NCBI GenBank assembly: GCA_905205995.1
Contig: CAJLFU010000007.1
Location: 1-60,322 of the forward strand
Source of the DNA: an uncultured Haemophilus sp.
GTDB lineage: Bacteria; Pseudomonadota; Gammaproteobacteria; Enterobacterales; Pasteurellaceae
Direction of reading: 5' to 3'
DNA: 60,322 nt
Shown here: piece after piece, positions 42,032 through 50,012 of the stretch
Layout: every line of letters begins with the position of its first letter
Position numbering within the stretch: position 1 is the stretch's first letter
Notes under the pieces: generated by a model
Databases searched by the model: none
Told to the model about the DNA's origin: nothing
Seen by the model: the letters and a program-made list of their open reading frames with translations, nothing else
Program-made: the position numbers and the translations under genes

Positions 42032-43492
42032 TTATAATAATGGACTAAACAAGAAAAATAACCGTTCGATAATTCGATGATAGAAAGGTCGATTGAGCCA
42101 TTCTTGCATATTGAGTTCAGATGAATTTGCTAAATAATTTTCGTGGAGTGTTGCAACTTCATTCGCAAAATTACGATCTTCGACAGCGATAGTGATTTCA
42201 AAATTAAGCAAGAAGCTACGCAAATCCATATTTACTGTGCCAACAAGTGCAAGTTTATTATCAATCAGTATACTTTTTGTATGCAGAAGTCCCGCTTCAA
42301 AATGATAAATTTTTACTCCCGCTTCGAGTAAATCATCAAAAAAGGTACGGCTTGCCCAGCGAACCATTAGGGAATCATTTCGTTTTGGTAAAATAAGCGT
42401 GATATCGACACCGCGAAATGCTGCAATACGTAGTGCCTCAGCGATATTATGACTTGGCACAAAATAAGGTGAGGTGATCACAATGCTTTCTCTTGCCGCA
42501 TAAATGGCGGTAGCAAGGGATTGTGCAATTAAATCATCAGGGAACGCTGGACCACTCGCAATAACTTGTACGGAGTGAGTATCATTGTCGTCAATTTCCA
42601 CAAGTGGACAATTGGGTAATAAAAGCGGTAATTCTTCCGTCGTTTCAATTTCCCAATCCCAAGCATGTAAGCTGTTCAAAATAGGTGAAACAGGGCCATT
42701 AATTCGCACCATCACATCGACCCAATTTCCCACATTGCTTTCTTGCTTGAAGAAATTGGGGTCCACCATATTCATACTACCTGTATAGGCAATTTGGTTA
42801 TCAATCACGATAATTTTACGGTGTTGGCGTAAATCAATTCGGTTGAAGAACATTCGGAATAAATTTACGTGTAGCGCCTCAGTAATTTCAATGCCTCTCT
42901 CTCGCATTTCTTTACAAATAGGGCTTTTCAAAAAAGCATTACTGCCAACGGAATCGAGTAAAAGACAAACTTTTACCCCACGTTGTACAGCTTCTTCTAA
43001 GGCTTGTTTCACCTCATTAATCAGGCCATCATTGCTCCAAATATAAAACACCATGTTAATAGAGTGGCGAGCTTGTTGAATATCACGGATGATACTTCGG
43101 ATAATGCTTTCCGGGGTATCGAGAATATGTAACTCATTACCGCGAATATTTGGAATACCTAAGCGTTGGTGGACTAATTTAAATAAGGCATGATAACGAG
43201 GATCTTGGGAATGTGTAACCAGATCTTTTTTTTCTGAAAGTTGCTGAAGCCATTGCGTATATTTAGGTTTTAACAACTGAAATGCTTTGGCTCGGCGAGT
43301 ACCGAGTTTAATCTCACCAAAAATCAAATAGGCAATGACGCCAATCAGTGGCACAAGATAGATAATCATCAGCCATGATAATGTCGCGGAAACCGCTTGC
43401 TTTTTGACGAGCAAACGTAATGTGATGGAAATAACCGCCACCCAAATTAACACGGGAATAATATAAACCAGTATAATATGTTCAAAACTCAT
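42032..43492 (-). CDS. cls: Cardiolipin synthase A
   Basis: A 486-residue inner-membrane phospholipase-D-superfamily enzyme, the same length as E. coli ClsA. Two N-terminal helices (about 5-25 and 38-60) lead to two HKD motifs: RQHRKIIVIDNQIAYTGSMN (core HRKIIVIDN, about 224) and LLHTKSILIDNKLALVGTVN (core HTKSILIDN, about 400). It condenses phosphatidylglycerol into cardiolipin. It is divergent from the RluA-like gene: only 18 bases separate the two ATGs, and that gap is mostly a USS, so neither gene has a visible ribosome site or conventional leader. Confidence 0.95.
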   Translation of the reverse strand: MSFEHIILVYIIPVLIWVAVISITLRLLVKKQAVSATLSWLMIIYLVPLIGVIAYLIFGEIKLGTRRAKAFQLLKPKYTQWLQQLSEKKDLVTHSQDPRYHALFKLVHQRLGIPNIRGNELHILDTPESIIRSIIRDIQQARHSINMVFYIWSNDGLINEVKQALEEAVQRGVKVCLLLDSVGSNAFLKSPICKEMRERGIEITEALHVNLFRMFFNRIDLRQHRKIIVIDNQIAYTGSMNMVDPNFFKQESNVGNWVDVMVRINGPVSPILNSLHAWDWEIETTEELPLLLPNCPLVEIDDNDTHSVQVIASGPAFPDDLIAQSLATAIYAARESIVITSPYFVPSHNIAEALRIAAFRGVDITLILPKRNDSLMVRWASRTFFDDLLEAGVKIYHFEAGLLHTKSILIDNKLALVGTVNMDLRSFLLNFEITIAVEDRNFANEVATLHENYLANSSELNMQEWLNRPFYHRIIERLFFLFSPLL

Positions 43493-43500
43493 TAATTTTT

Positions 43501-43510
43501 GACCGCACTT
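43501..43510 (+). other. USS abutting the start codon of the RluA-like gene
   Basis: GACCGCACTT (43501-43510) is the reverse USS core and runs directly into ATG at 43511; with preceding bases it reads TTGACCGCACTTATG. No Shine-Dalgarno sequence is present. The same 15 bases precede the uvrB ATG at 47939. Confidence 0.8.
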
Positions 43511-44188
43511 ATGAAATTAGACATTATTTATCAGACCGATGATTTTATCATTATTTATAAGCCTTGTGGGCTGAGCGTGCATAAAGATCAAAGCGAAATT
43601 GGTTTAACCACTTTGCTTGCTGAGCTGCTTGGTGTGCCACAGGTATGGCTTGTACATCGGTTAGATAAAGTGACATCAGGTTTACTCATTTTAGCATTGA
43701 ATGCTGAAAGTGCGGTTGAATTTTTCCGACTTTTTTCTGAACATCATATTCAAAAGACTTATCTTGCACTCAGCAATCAAAAGCCGAAAAAGAAACAAGG
43801 ATTGATTGTAGGGGATATGCAAAAGGTCAGAAACGGCGCCTGGAAACTTTGCCAATCGAAAGAAAATCCCGCAATTACGCGTTTTGAAAGTGTAAGTTGT
43901 GAGCCTAATTTACGATTATTTATCTTAAAGCCACAAACCGGTAAAACCCATCAATTGCGAGTAGCAATGAAAAGTTTAGGTAGCCCTATTTTAGGCGATG
44001 CGCTTTATGGTAAAAATACTGAAAATATTGACCGCACTTATTTGCACGCTGCAAGATTGCAATTTGAATTTAAAGGTCAGGCATTTGATGTGTTTACTCT
44101 TCCTAAAGAAGGAGAGTGGTGGCATCGTGATGCTGTTCAATCTCAGATTCAAAAATTTGGCTCAGCAAGTGCTGAGCCAAAGAAATAA
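43511..44188 (+). CDS. RluA-family RNA pseudouridine synthase (TIGR01621-like)
   Basis: A 225-residue single-domain pseudouridine synthase. WLVHRLDKVTSGLLILAL (about 47) contains the catalytic Asp, and LKPQTGKTHQLRVAMKSLG (about 139) and GDALYG (about 162) are conserved family parts. It resembles the RluA-like protein next to xthA in H. influenzae (HI0042 as I recall). The RNA target is unknown. The frame can begin at TTG 43499, but ATG 43511 is preferred. There is no ribosome site: a USS abuts the ATG. The last 30 codons encode a perfect hairpin that acts as terminator for the converging antiporter gene. Confidence 0.87.
   Translation: MKLDIIYQTDDFIIIYKPCGLSVHKDQSEIGLTTLLAELLGVPQVWLVHRLDKVTSGLLILALNAESAVEFFRLFSEHHIQKTYLALSNQKPKKKQGLIVGDMQKVRNGAWKLCQSKENPAITRFESVSCEPNLRLFILKPQTGKTHQLRVAMKSLGSPILGDALYGKNTENIDRTYLHAARLQFEFKGQAFDVFTLPKEGEWWHRDAVQSQIQKFGSASAEPKK
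44151..44181 (-). terminator. Terminator of the antiporter gene, inside the RluA-like coding sequence
   Basis: A 12-bp perfect stem of TTTGGCTCAGCA (44156-44167) and TGCTGAGCCAAA (44170-44181). Read leftward it is followed by TTTTT (the A-run at 44151-44155). The hairpin encodes the C-terminal residues FGSASAEPK of the RluA-like protein. Confidence 0.75.
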
Positions 44189-44198
44189 ACGTGATTGA

Positions 44199-45509
44199 TT
44201 ATTTCGCTAATCCGATACCCGTATAGCCACGTTCACGCATAGTAGCTTCTTTTGATTTACGAATTAAGGTCTCAATTGTCATGCCTTGTATGAGAATTGA
44301 AAATGCCACAACCGCATATGTCATACCTAAAATAAGATCACGAACATCCATTTCTAATCCTTCAATATAAAATTGGCCACTTGGAATAGAAAGCGCCATA
44401 GCCAGCGCTAATCCACCTCGTAATGCGCCCCAAGTGAGAACTTTCATAGTGTAAGGGTTGTATTTGCGGTAGCGTTTCATGACTTGGAATGGCAACCAAA
44501 CACTTGCATAGCGACAGATTAAGCAAACCGGAATAGCGAGGAAAATTAAGATTAAACCTTGCCAAGACACATGAATCAATAAAATCGCTAAGCCTATCAA
44601 TATGAAGAGTAAGGAGTTGAGGAAGTGATCAATCATTTCCCAAAAGTGATCTAAATAGCGTTGGCTTTGTCGAGAAAATCCAGTGTATCTTGTCCAGTTC
44701 CCGATTAAAATCCCAGCAACAACCATAGCTAATGCACCAGAGACGTGCAAGAGATTAGCAAGCATAAAGCCCGCGGTTGGTACGATTAAGGTTAAGAGAA
44801 TTTCTAGCGAACCATCATCTGTAGCTGAAATTAAATAATGGGCGAATAGGCCTAAAACCAATCCAAATGCAATCCCACCTAAAGCTTCTTTAAAAAATAA
44901 ATGGAGAATACCGCTTGCTGTTGGTTCATGACCGCCAAATGCGACGGCAAAAACCGTGGTGAAAATTACCAAGCCAATCCCATCATTAAAAAGTGATTCG
45001 CCTTCCACTTGCATGGATAAGCGTTTTGGGGCTTTTAAGTTTTTGATAATGGCAAGTACGGCAATAGGGTCATCAGGCGATATCAGTGCACCAAATAAGA
45101 TGCAGTAAATTAAATCAATATGCCAGCCGAAAAGTAAGGCAATACCATAAAGTAGAAAACCAATAAAAAAGGTTGAGGCGAGCGTTGAGAACAGGGCGAA
45201 AGTGGTAATTTCCCATTTTTGATTGTTCAATACAGGAAGTTTAATGCCCAAGGCCCCAGCAAAGAGCAAAAAACCTAAAATTCCATTTAATAAGAAATCT
45301 TTAAAATCAATACGTTCAATAACACGTGTTGCAATATCATCTAAATTAAACCAGTTGAAATAACCCAGCAAAACGAGAAACAGTGAGCCCGCCATGGAAG
45401 TGGCTGTGATAGCGATCGTATATTGGATCTTATCATTCAGTTTACGAGTGATAAAACTGATTAAAATAGCTATTGTAGTGAGAAAACACAAGTAAGTGTA
45501 AATATTCAT
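44199..45509 (-). CDS. Cation:proton antiporter, CPA1 (NhaP-type) family
   Basis: A 436-residue membrane protein with about twelve helices. LIYCILFGALISPDDPIAVLAI (core SPDDPIAVL, about 145) and the following LSMQVEGESLFNDGIGLVIF (core EGESLFNDG, about 168) are the CPA1 signature with the ion-binding Asp residues. It exchanges Na+ (or K+) for H+. The frame starts at 45620, but ATG at 45509 begins at the first membrane helix; the upstream 37 codons contain another Met-poor hydrophobic stretch and overlap the likely promoter. It ends 10 bases from the converging RluA-like gene. Confidence 0.87.
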   Translation of the reverse strand: MNIYTYLCFLTTIAILISFITRKLNDKIQYTIAITATSMAGSLFLVLLGYFNWFNLDDIATRVIERIDFKDFLLNGILGFLLFAGALGIKLPVLNNQKWEITTFALFSTLASTFFIGFLLYGIALLFGWHIDLIYCILFGALISPDDPIAVLAIIKNLKAPKRLSMQVEGESLFNDGIGLVIFTTVFAVAFGGHEPTASGILHLFFKEALGGIAFGLVLGLFAHYLISATDDGSLEILLTLIVPTAGFMLANLLHVSGALAMVVAGILIGNWTRYTGFSRQSQRYLDHFWEMIDHFLNSLLFILIGLAILLIHVSWQGLILIFLAIPVCLICRYASVWLPFQVMKRYRKYNPYTMKVLTWGALRGGLALAMALSIPSGQFYIEGLEMDVRDLILGMTYAVVAFSILIQGMTIETLIRKSKEATMRERGYTGIGLAK

Positions 45510-45743
45510 AAAATGATCCGAGTGAAGTAATAAAAACGAGGCCAGTATAAGCAACTTAGTTTTATTTATAAAGTGAGTTTTTAGGAAAAATTTTAATGAT
45601 AAAGAAGGATCAAAATTCATTTGATTAAAACTGAAGCGTAATTATATTAATAGGCGTAACTTCTCCCGTTATAAGAGGAAAAGTGCGGTTAAGATTTCAA
45701 TTATTTTGTATAATAGCCACAATTTTTCACATTAGGAACAAAA

Positions 45744-46547
45744 ATGAAATTTATCTCTTTTAATATTAATGGTTTACGTGCACGCCCTCATCAACTTGAA
45801 GCAATTATTGAAAAATACCAACCGGATGTGATTGGTTTACAAGAAATTAAAGTGGCGGATGAAGATTTTCCTTATGCAATTACAGACAATCTGGGGTATC
45901 ACGTTTTTCACCATGGGCAAAAAGGGCATTACGGTGTAGCACTGTTAACCAAACAAGAACCCAAAGCGGTGCGTCGTGGTTTTCCAACAGATAATGAAGA
46001 TGCGCAAAAACGCATTATTATGGCGGATTTAGAAACGCCATTTGGTTTATTAACGGTAATTAATGGCTATTTCCCACAGGGCGAAAGTCGTGCACATGAA
46101 ACTAAGTTTCCGGCAAAAGAAAAATTTTATGCGGATCTTCAACGCTATTTAGAACAAGATCACGACAAAGCCAATCCAGTGTTAATTATGGGCGATATGA
46201 ATATTAGCCCAAGCGATTTAGATATTGGTATTGGTGATGAAAACCGCAAGCGTTGGTTGCGTACTGGCAAATGCTCATTTTTACCGGAAGAGCGTGAATG
46301 GTATCAACGCTTATACGATTATGGCTTGGAAGATACGTTCCGTAAATTAAACCCAACAGTCAATGACAAGTTCTCGTGGTTTGATTATCGCTCAAAAGGT
46401 TTCGACGACAATCGTGGATTACGTATTGATCATATTTTAGTGAACCGTCAATTAGCAGAGCGTTGTGTTGATGTGGGCATTGCATTGGATATTCGTGCGA
46501 TGGAAAAACCGTCCGATCACGCACCAATTTGGGCTGAGTTTAAATAG
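45744..46547 (+). CDS. xthA: Exonuclease III
   Basis: A 267-residue AP endonuclease/3'-5' exonuclease for base-excision repair. It has the EEP fold, with MKFISFNINGLRARPHQLE at the start, VIGLQEIKV (about 31, metal Glu), GDMNISPSDLDIG (about 150, catalytic Asp/Asn) and KPSDHAPIWAEF at the end (catalytic Asp-His). E. coli Xth is 268 residues. Start ATG 45744 follows TTAGGAA. It is followed after nine bases by the DUF695-like gene, forming a probable two-gene operon; a USS lies upstream near 45681. Confidence 0.97.
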   Translation: MKFISFNINGLRARPHQLEAIIEKYQPDVIGLQEIKVADEDFPYAITDNLGYHVFHHGQKGHYGVALLTKQEPKAVRRGFPTDNEDAQKRIIMADLETPFGLLTVINGYFPQGESRAHETKFPAKEKFYADLQRYLEQDHDKANPVLIMGDMNISPSDLDIGIGDENRKRWLRTGKCSFLPEEREWYQRLYDYGLEDTFRKLNPTVNDKFSWFDYRSKGFDDNRGLRIDHILVNRQLAERCVDVGIALDIRAMEKPSDHAPIWAEFK

Positions 46548-46556
46548 GAAAGCAAC

Positions 46557-47330
46557 ATGGATATGGCAAATTGGCAGAATTACCGTTCACAAGTGAATGG
46601 TATGCCTGCCGTGTTTACCGCAAATATTGAAGATTTAGATGTTTATCATGGTAAGCATCTTAGTAAGGTTGTGCAATTTACTGTTCCTTATCAGGGAGAT
46701 GAGGATGGTTTGCCGAATGAAGACGAATATGAAAAATTAATTAATCGTCTTTTTAAAATCCTTGCACAATTGACCGCACTTCCAAATGTTTTCTTTGCAG
46801 GGCATTTTATTTGCAACCATCAGGCAAAAATGCATTTTTATTGTGAACACGATGCTTTGCTTAAAGAAACCCTTCAACAGCTTGATTTTATTTCTGAGAT
46901 TAATGTACAGTATGATCCTAATTGGGATACCTATTTCGATTTCTTACTGGCTTCACCATTGGAGATGAAATTAAATGCCACAGAAGAGATTTTGAGCATG
47001 CTGAATAGCAAAGGGCGTAATTTAAGTGACACTTATTTAATTGAGCACACTTTCCATTTTGACGAAGAAGAGAAAATGTTTCCCTTTATGGATGAATTGA
47101 CGCTCGGACAAGTGTCTTTTAATACGTTGAAATATTCTAGCCAAGCCATCCAAACAGAAGAAGATGAAGAGCCTTATTTTATGGTGAAATTGGAGCAAGA
47201 GCTTTCATTAGACAGTAATGAGATCTTTGAGTGGGTAGAGCGCTTTGAAAAGCTAGCCACAGAGTTTTCTGGCGATTATATCGGCTGGGAATGCGATAAT
47301 TTAATCGATGATCGTTCAGCATTAAATTAG
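46557..47330 (+). CDS. Conserved hypothetical protein, DUF695 plus RraB-like domain (TIGR01619-like)
   Basis: A 257-residue acidic cytoplasmic protein without membrane segments. The N-terminal half (about 1-130) resembles DUF695, with WQNYRSQVNGMPAVFTANI-type opening (core NYRSQVNGMPA). The C-terminal half (about 150-250) recalls the RraB (RNase E inhibitor) fold, with YLIEHTFHFDEEEKMFPF (about 160), GDYIGWECDNLID near the end. Matching by memory to a family found next to xthA in H. influenzae (HI0040-like). Function unknown; a link to RNA turnover is only inferred from the fold resemblance. Start choices are 46557 and 46563 (MANWQ). Confidence 0.78.
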   Translation: MDMANWQNYRSQVNGMPAVFTANIEDLDVYHGKHLSKVVQFTVPYQGDEDGLPNEDEYEKLINRLFKILAQLTALPNVFFAGHFICNHQAKMHFYCEHDALLKETLQQLDFISEINVQYDPNWDTYFDFLLASPLEMKLNATEEILSMLNSKGRNLSDTYLIEHTFHFDEEEKMFPFMDELTLGQVSFNTLKYSSQAIQTEEDEEPYFMVKLEQELSLDSNEIFEWVERFEKLATEFSGDYIGWECDNLIDDRSALN

Positions 47331-47364
47331 CCTGATAATTCATTAAATCAGTATAGATTAGATA

Positions 47365-47393
47365 AAAATAAAGCCCATCAACACGATAGGCTT
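47365..47393 (-). terminator. Terminator of tRNA-Asn
   Basis: A 9-bp stem of AAGCCCATC (47371-47379) and GATAGGCTT (47385-47393), with one wobble pair, followed leftward by a T-rich run. Confidence 0.7.
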
Positions 47394-47462
47394 AAATTCT
47401 TTTGGCTACTAATTTAGGATTCGTAAAAGGAGACAAACGAAAGCTAAACCAAAAGAGAAATT

Positions 47463-47538
47463 TGGCTCCTCCTGCGGGACTCGAACCTGCGACATATGGA
47501 TTAACAGTCCACCGTTCTACCGACTGAACTAAGGAGGA
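47463..47538 (-). tRNA. tRNA-Asn (anticodon GTT)
   Basis: A 76-base cloverleaf including encoded CCA. The acceptor arm pairs TCCTCCT with AGGAGGA, the D loop is AGTTCAGTCGGTAGA, the anticodon loop CTGTTAA carries GTT, and the T loop is GGTTCGAGTCC. Its own promoter and terminator flank it. Confidence 0.98.
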
Positions 47539-47569
47539 ATAAATTTGGTATCACAAAGAATAGGCGCGC

Positions 47570-47598
47570 ATTTTAATGATCGGACCACTCCTTGTCAA
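47570..47598 (-). promoter_or_regulatory. tRNA-Asn promoter
   Basis: Read leftward: perfect TTGACA (47598-47593), a 17-base spacer and TAAAAT (47575-47570), then the G/C-rich stretch GCGCGCC before the start, typical of stringently controlled stable-RNA promoters. Confidence 0.85.
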
Positions 47599-47640
47599 TA
47601 CCAAAAATGAAAAAAATCAGAAAAAATTTTGCACTTTTTT

Positions 47641-47675
47641 CTATCCACAAAGCCTGTGGATAACTTTGTGGATTG
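47641..47675. promoter_or_regulatory. Cluster of DnaA-box-like sequences between tRNA-Asn and uvrB
   Basis: One perfect box TGTGGATAA (47655-47663) is flanked by CTATCCACA (47641-47649, one mismatch, opposite strand) and TGTGGATTG (47667-47675, two mismatches). The first two form an inverted repeat TATCCACA/TGTGGATA. The other 47600-47926 sequence is AT-rich and gene-free. Confidence 0.55.
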
Positions 47676-47890
47676 TTTTTGTTTAAAATGGTCAACCACT
47701 GGTGCAGACTGGCTTTTCCTTAAATTGTTCATCTATTAGCCATAAGTGAATATTCTTTTAAGTATCAATATGTTGCATAAAGTCCAGCAAAAAAAATAAA
47801 ATATTTTTCAATTTTGAAGCGTTTAAGGCTTGACACTCCTAAGTATGTGTAAAACTTGGATTTTTATCACTCAATTTGGAGTAATAATTG

Positions 47891-47899
47891 TGCTAAAAT
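47891..47899 (+). promoter_or_regulatory. Putative uvrB extended -10 promoter
   Basis: TGCTAAAAT is an extended -10 (TGn-TAAAAT) 40 bases before the uvrB ATG; the -35 region (TCAATT, 47871-47876) is weak. A TTGACA at 47830-47835 has no matching -10 at normal spacing. I found no CTGT-N8-ACAG LexA site here. Confidence 0.45.
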
Positions 47900-47928
47900 A
47901 GCCGCATTTCTAAAATAGCTAAAAAATT

Positions 47929-47938
47929 GACCGCACTT
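47929..47938 (+). other. USS abutting the uvrB start codon
   Basis: GACCGCACTT (47929-47938) runs straight into ATG at 47939, with TT before it, giving TTGACCGCACTTATG. As at 43511, the place normally taken by a Shine-Dalgarno sequence is filled by a USS. Confidence 0.8.
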
Positions 47939-49975
47939 ATGGCAGAGAAAATTAATACTAAGCCTTTTATCCTTCATTCCGATTTTAAACCTTCTGGCGA
48001 TCAGCCCCAAGCAATCGAAAAATTAGTCGAAAATTTAGAGGATGGTTTGGCTCACCAAACGCTTCTAGGGGTAACGGGGTCTGGCAAAACCTTTACCATT
48101 GCAAATGTTATAGCGACATTAAATCGTCCGGCAATGTTACTTGCCCCAAATAAAACCCTCGCTGCTCAGCTTTATGCAGAAATGAAAGCATTCTTTCCTG
48201 AAAACGCGGTGGAATATTTCGTCTCATACTATGATTATTATCAGCCAGAAGCTTATGTACCGAGTAGTGATACCTTTATCGAAAAAGATGCCTCGATTAA
48301 TGATCAAATTGAACAGATGCGTCTTTCGGCTACTAAGTCATTTTTGGAGCGTCGAGATACTATCGTAGTGGCATCTGTATCAGCGATTTATGGTTTGGGC
48401 GATCCAGATAGCTACTTACAGATGATGTTGCATCTACAGCAAGGTGCCATTATCGATCAGCGTCAGATTTTAGCGAAGTTAGCAGAATTACAATATACAA
48501 GAAATGATCAAGCCTTCCAGCGTGGTACATTTCGAGTGCGTGGCGAAGTGATTGATATTTTCCCTGCTGAATCTGACGATCGAGCGGTACGAATTGAATT
48601 ATTTGATGATGAAATTGAACGTTTAAGTTTATTTGATCCTTTAACTGGCACAAGTTTTGGCGCTGTTCCGCGTTTTACGGTGTATCCGAAAACCCACTAT
48701 GTGACGCCAAGAGAGCGTATTTTAGATGCTATTGAAAAAATCAAAGCGGAGCTTGTGCAACGCCGTGAATATTTCATCAAGGAACATAAATTGCTGGAAG
48801 AGCAGCGTATTACTCAGCGTACGCAATTTGACATTGAGATGATGAATGAGCTCGGCTATTGCTCAGGAATTGAAAACTATTCACGCTATCTTTCAGGCAG
48901 AAATGAGGGTGAACCGCCTCCGACATTATTTGATTATATGCCGTCTGATGCGATTTTGATTATTGATGAATCACACGTGACCGTGCCGCAAATTGGTGGG
49001 ATGTATCGTGGTGACCGTTCTCGTAAAGAAACCTTAGTGGAATATGGTTTCCGTTTACCTTCTGCATTGGATAATCGTCCATTACGCTTTGAAGAGTTTG
49101 AGCGTTTAGCGCCGCAGACGATTTACGTTTCAGCGACACCTGGCCCTTATGAGTTGGAAAAATCGGGTACTGAAATTGTCGATCAGGTGGTACGTCCAAC
49201 AGGCTTACTCGATCCACAAATTGAAATTCGTCCAGTATCCATTCAAGTGGATGATTTGCTTTCTGAAGCGCGTCAAAGAGCGGATAAAAATGAGCGTGTT
49301 TTAGTGACGACGCTAACGAAGAAAATGGCGGAAGATTTAACGGATTACTTAGACGAACACGGTATTCGTGTGCGTTATCTGCATTCAGATATTGATACGG
49401 TTGAGCGTGTAGAGATTATTCGTGATTTGCGTTTAGGGGAATTCGATGTGTTGGTTGGCATCAACTTGTTACGTGAGGGCTTGGATATTCCAGAAGTTTC
49501 TCTTGTCGCCATTTTAGATGCGGATAAAGAAGGTTTCTTGCGTTCTGAGCGTTCCTTAATCCAAACCATCGGTCGTGCTGCTCGAAACTTGAATGGTAAA
49601 GCGATTTTGTATGCTGATAGCATGACTAAATCTATGGAAAAAGCCATTACCGAAACGAATCGCCGTCGTGAAAAACAAATGAAATACAATGAAGAAAAGG
49701 GCATTGTTCCACAGGCATTGAATAAGAAAGTCGGTGAGTTGTTAGATATTGGTCAAGGTGCAAATCAAAAAGCCAAATCGAAACAACGTGGAAAAACGGC
49801 GGCTGAACCGACCGCACTTTATAATGCGCCTAAATCAGCTAAAGAATTCCAACAACAAATTAAGAAATTGGAACAACAAATGTATAAATTTGCTCAAGAT
49901 CTTGAATTTGAAAAAGCCGCCGCAGTACGCGATCAACTTCATCAGCTGAGAGAGCAGTTTATGATATCGGAATAA
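47939..49975 (+). CDS. uvrB: Excinuclease ABC subunit B
   Basis: A 678-residue helicase-like damage-verification subunit of nucleotide excision repair. Walker A is LLGVTGSGKTFTIANV (about 39), the beta-hairpin segment YYDYYQPEAYVPSSDTFIEK (core YYQPEAYVP, about 96), DESHVTVPQIGGMYRGDRSRK (core DESHVT, about 342), and the helicase motif TIGRAARN (about 547). The C-terminal UVR motif (LEQQMYKFAQDLEFEKAAAVRDQL core FEKAAAVRD) binds UvrC. The open frame begins at a TTG at 47927, but ATG 47939 fits the UvrB family start (MAEKINTKPFILHSDFKPSG). A USS occupies the ribosome-site position. Another USS lies inside near 49808. Confidence 0.97.
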   Translation: MAEKINTKPFILHSDFKPSGDQPQAIEKLVENLEDGLAHQTLLGVTGSGKTFTIANVIATLNRPAMLLAPNKTLAAQLYAEMKAFFPENAVEYFVSYYDYYQPEAYVPSSDTFIEKDASINDQIEQMRLSATKSFLERRDTIVVASVSAIYGLGDPDSYLQMMLHLQQGAIIDQRQILAKLAELQYTRNDQAFQRGTFRVRGEVIDIFPAESDDRAVRIELFDDEIERLSLFDPLTGTSFGAVPRFTVYPKTHYVTPRERILDAIEKIKAELVQRREYFIKEHKLLEEQRITQRTQFDIEMMNELGYCSGIENYSRYLSGRNEGEPPPTLFDYMPSDAILIIDESHVTVPQIGGMYRGDRSRKETLVEYGFRLPSALDNRPLRFEEFERLAPQTIYVSATPGPYELEKSGTEIVDQVVRPTGLLDPQIEIRPVSIQVDDLLSEARQRADKNERVLVTTLTKKMAEDLTDYLDEHGIRVRYLHSDIDTVERVEIIRDLRLGEFDVLVGINLLREGLDIPEVSLVAILDADKEGFLRSERSLIQTIGRAARNLNGKAILYADSMTKSMEKAITETNRRREKQMKYNEEKGIVPQALNKKVGELLDIGQGANQKAKSKQRGKTAAEPTALYNAPKSAKEFQQQIKKLEQQMYKFAQDLEFEKAAAVRDQLHQLREQFMISE

Positions 49976-49977
49976 AG

Positions 49978-50010
49978 AAAAAGAGCGGCCAGATTGACCG
50001 CTCTTTTTTA
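49978..50010. terminator. Variant-USS terminator between uvrB and degP
   Basis: An 11-bp stem of AAAAAGAGCGG (49978-49988) and CCGCTCTTTTT (49998-50008). Like the nrdB hairpin, it uses AAGAGCGG rather than AAGTGCGG. The flanking genes converge. Confidence 0.85.
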
Positions 50011-50012
50011 TT

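Noticed and set aside
47830..47835. TTGACA as the uvrB -35
   Set aside because: No -10 at 15-19 bases downstream; the extended -10 at 47891 is more convincing.
47580..47926. Chromosomal origin (oriC) because of DnaA boxes and AT-rich DNA
   Set aside because: Only three boxes, no array of 13-mers or neighbouring origin genes; more likely local regulation.
47642..47938. LexA (SOS) site before uvrB
   Set aside because: No CTGT-N8-ACAG sequence found by eye.
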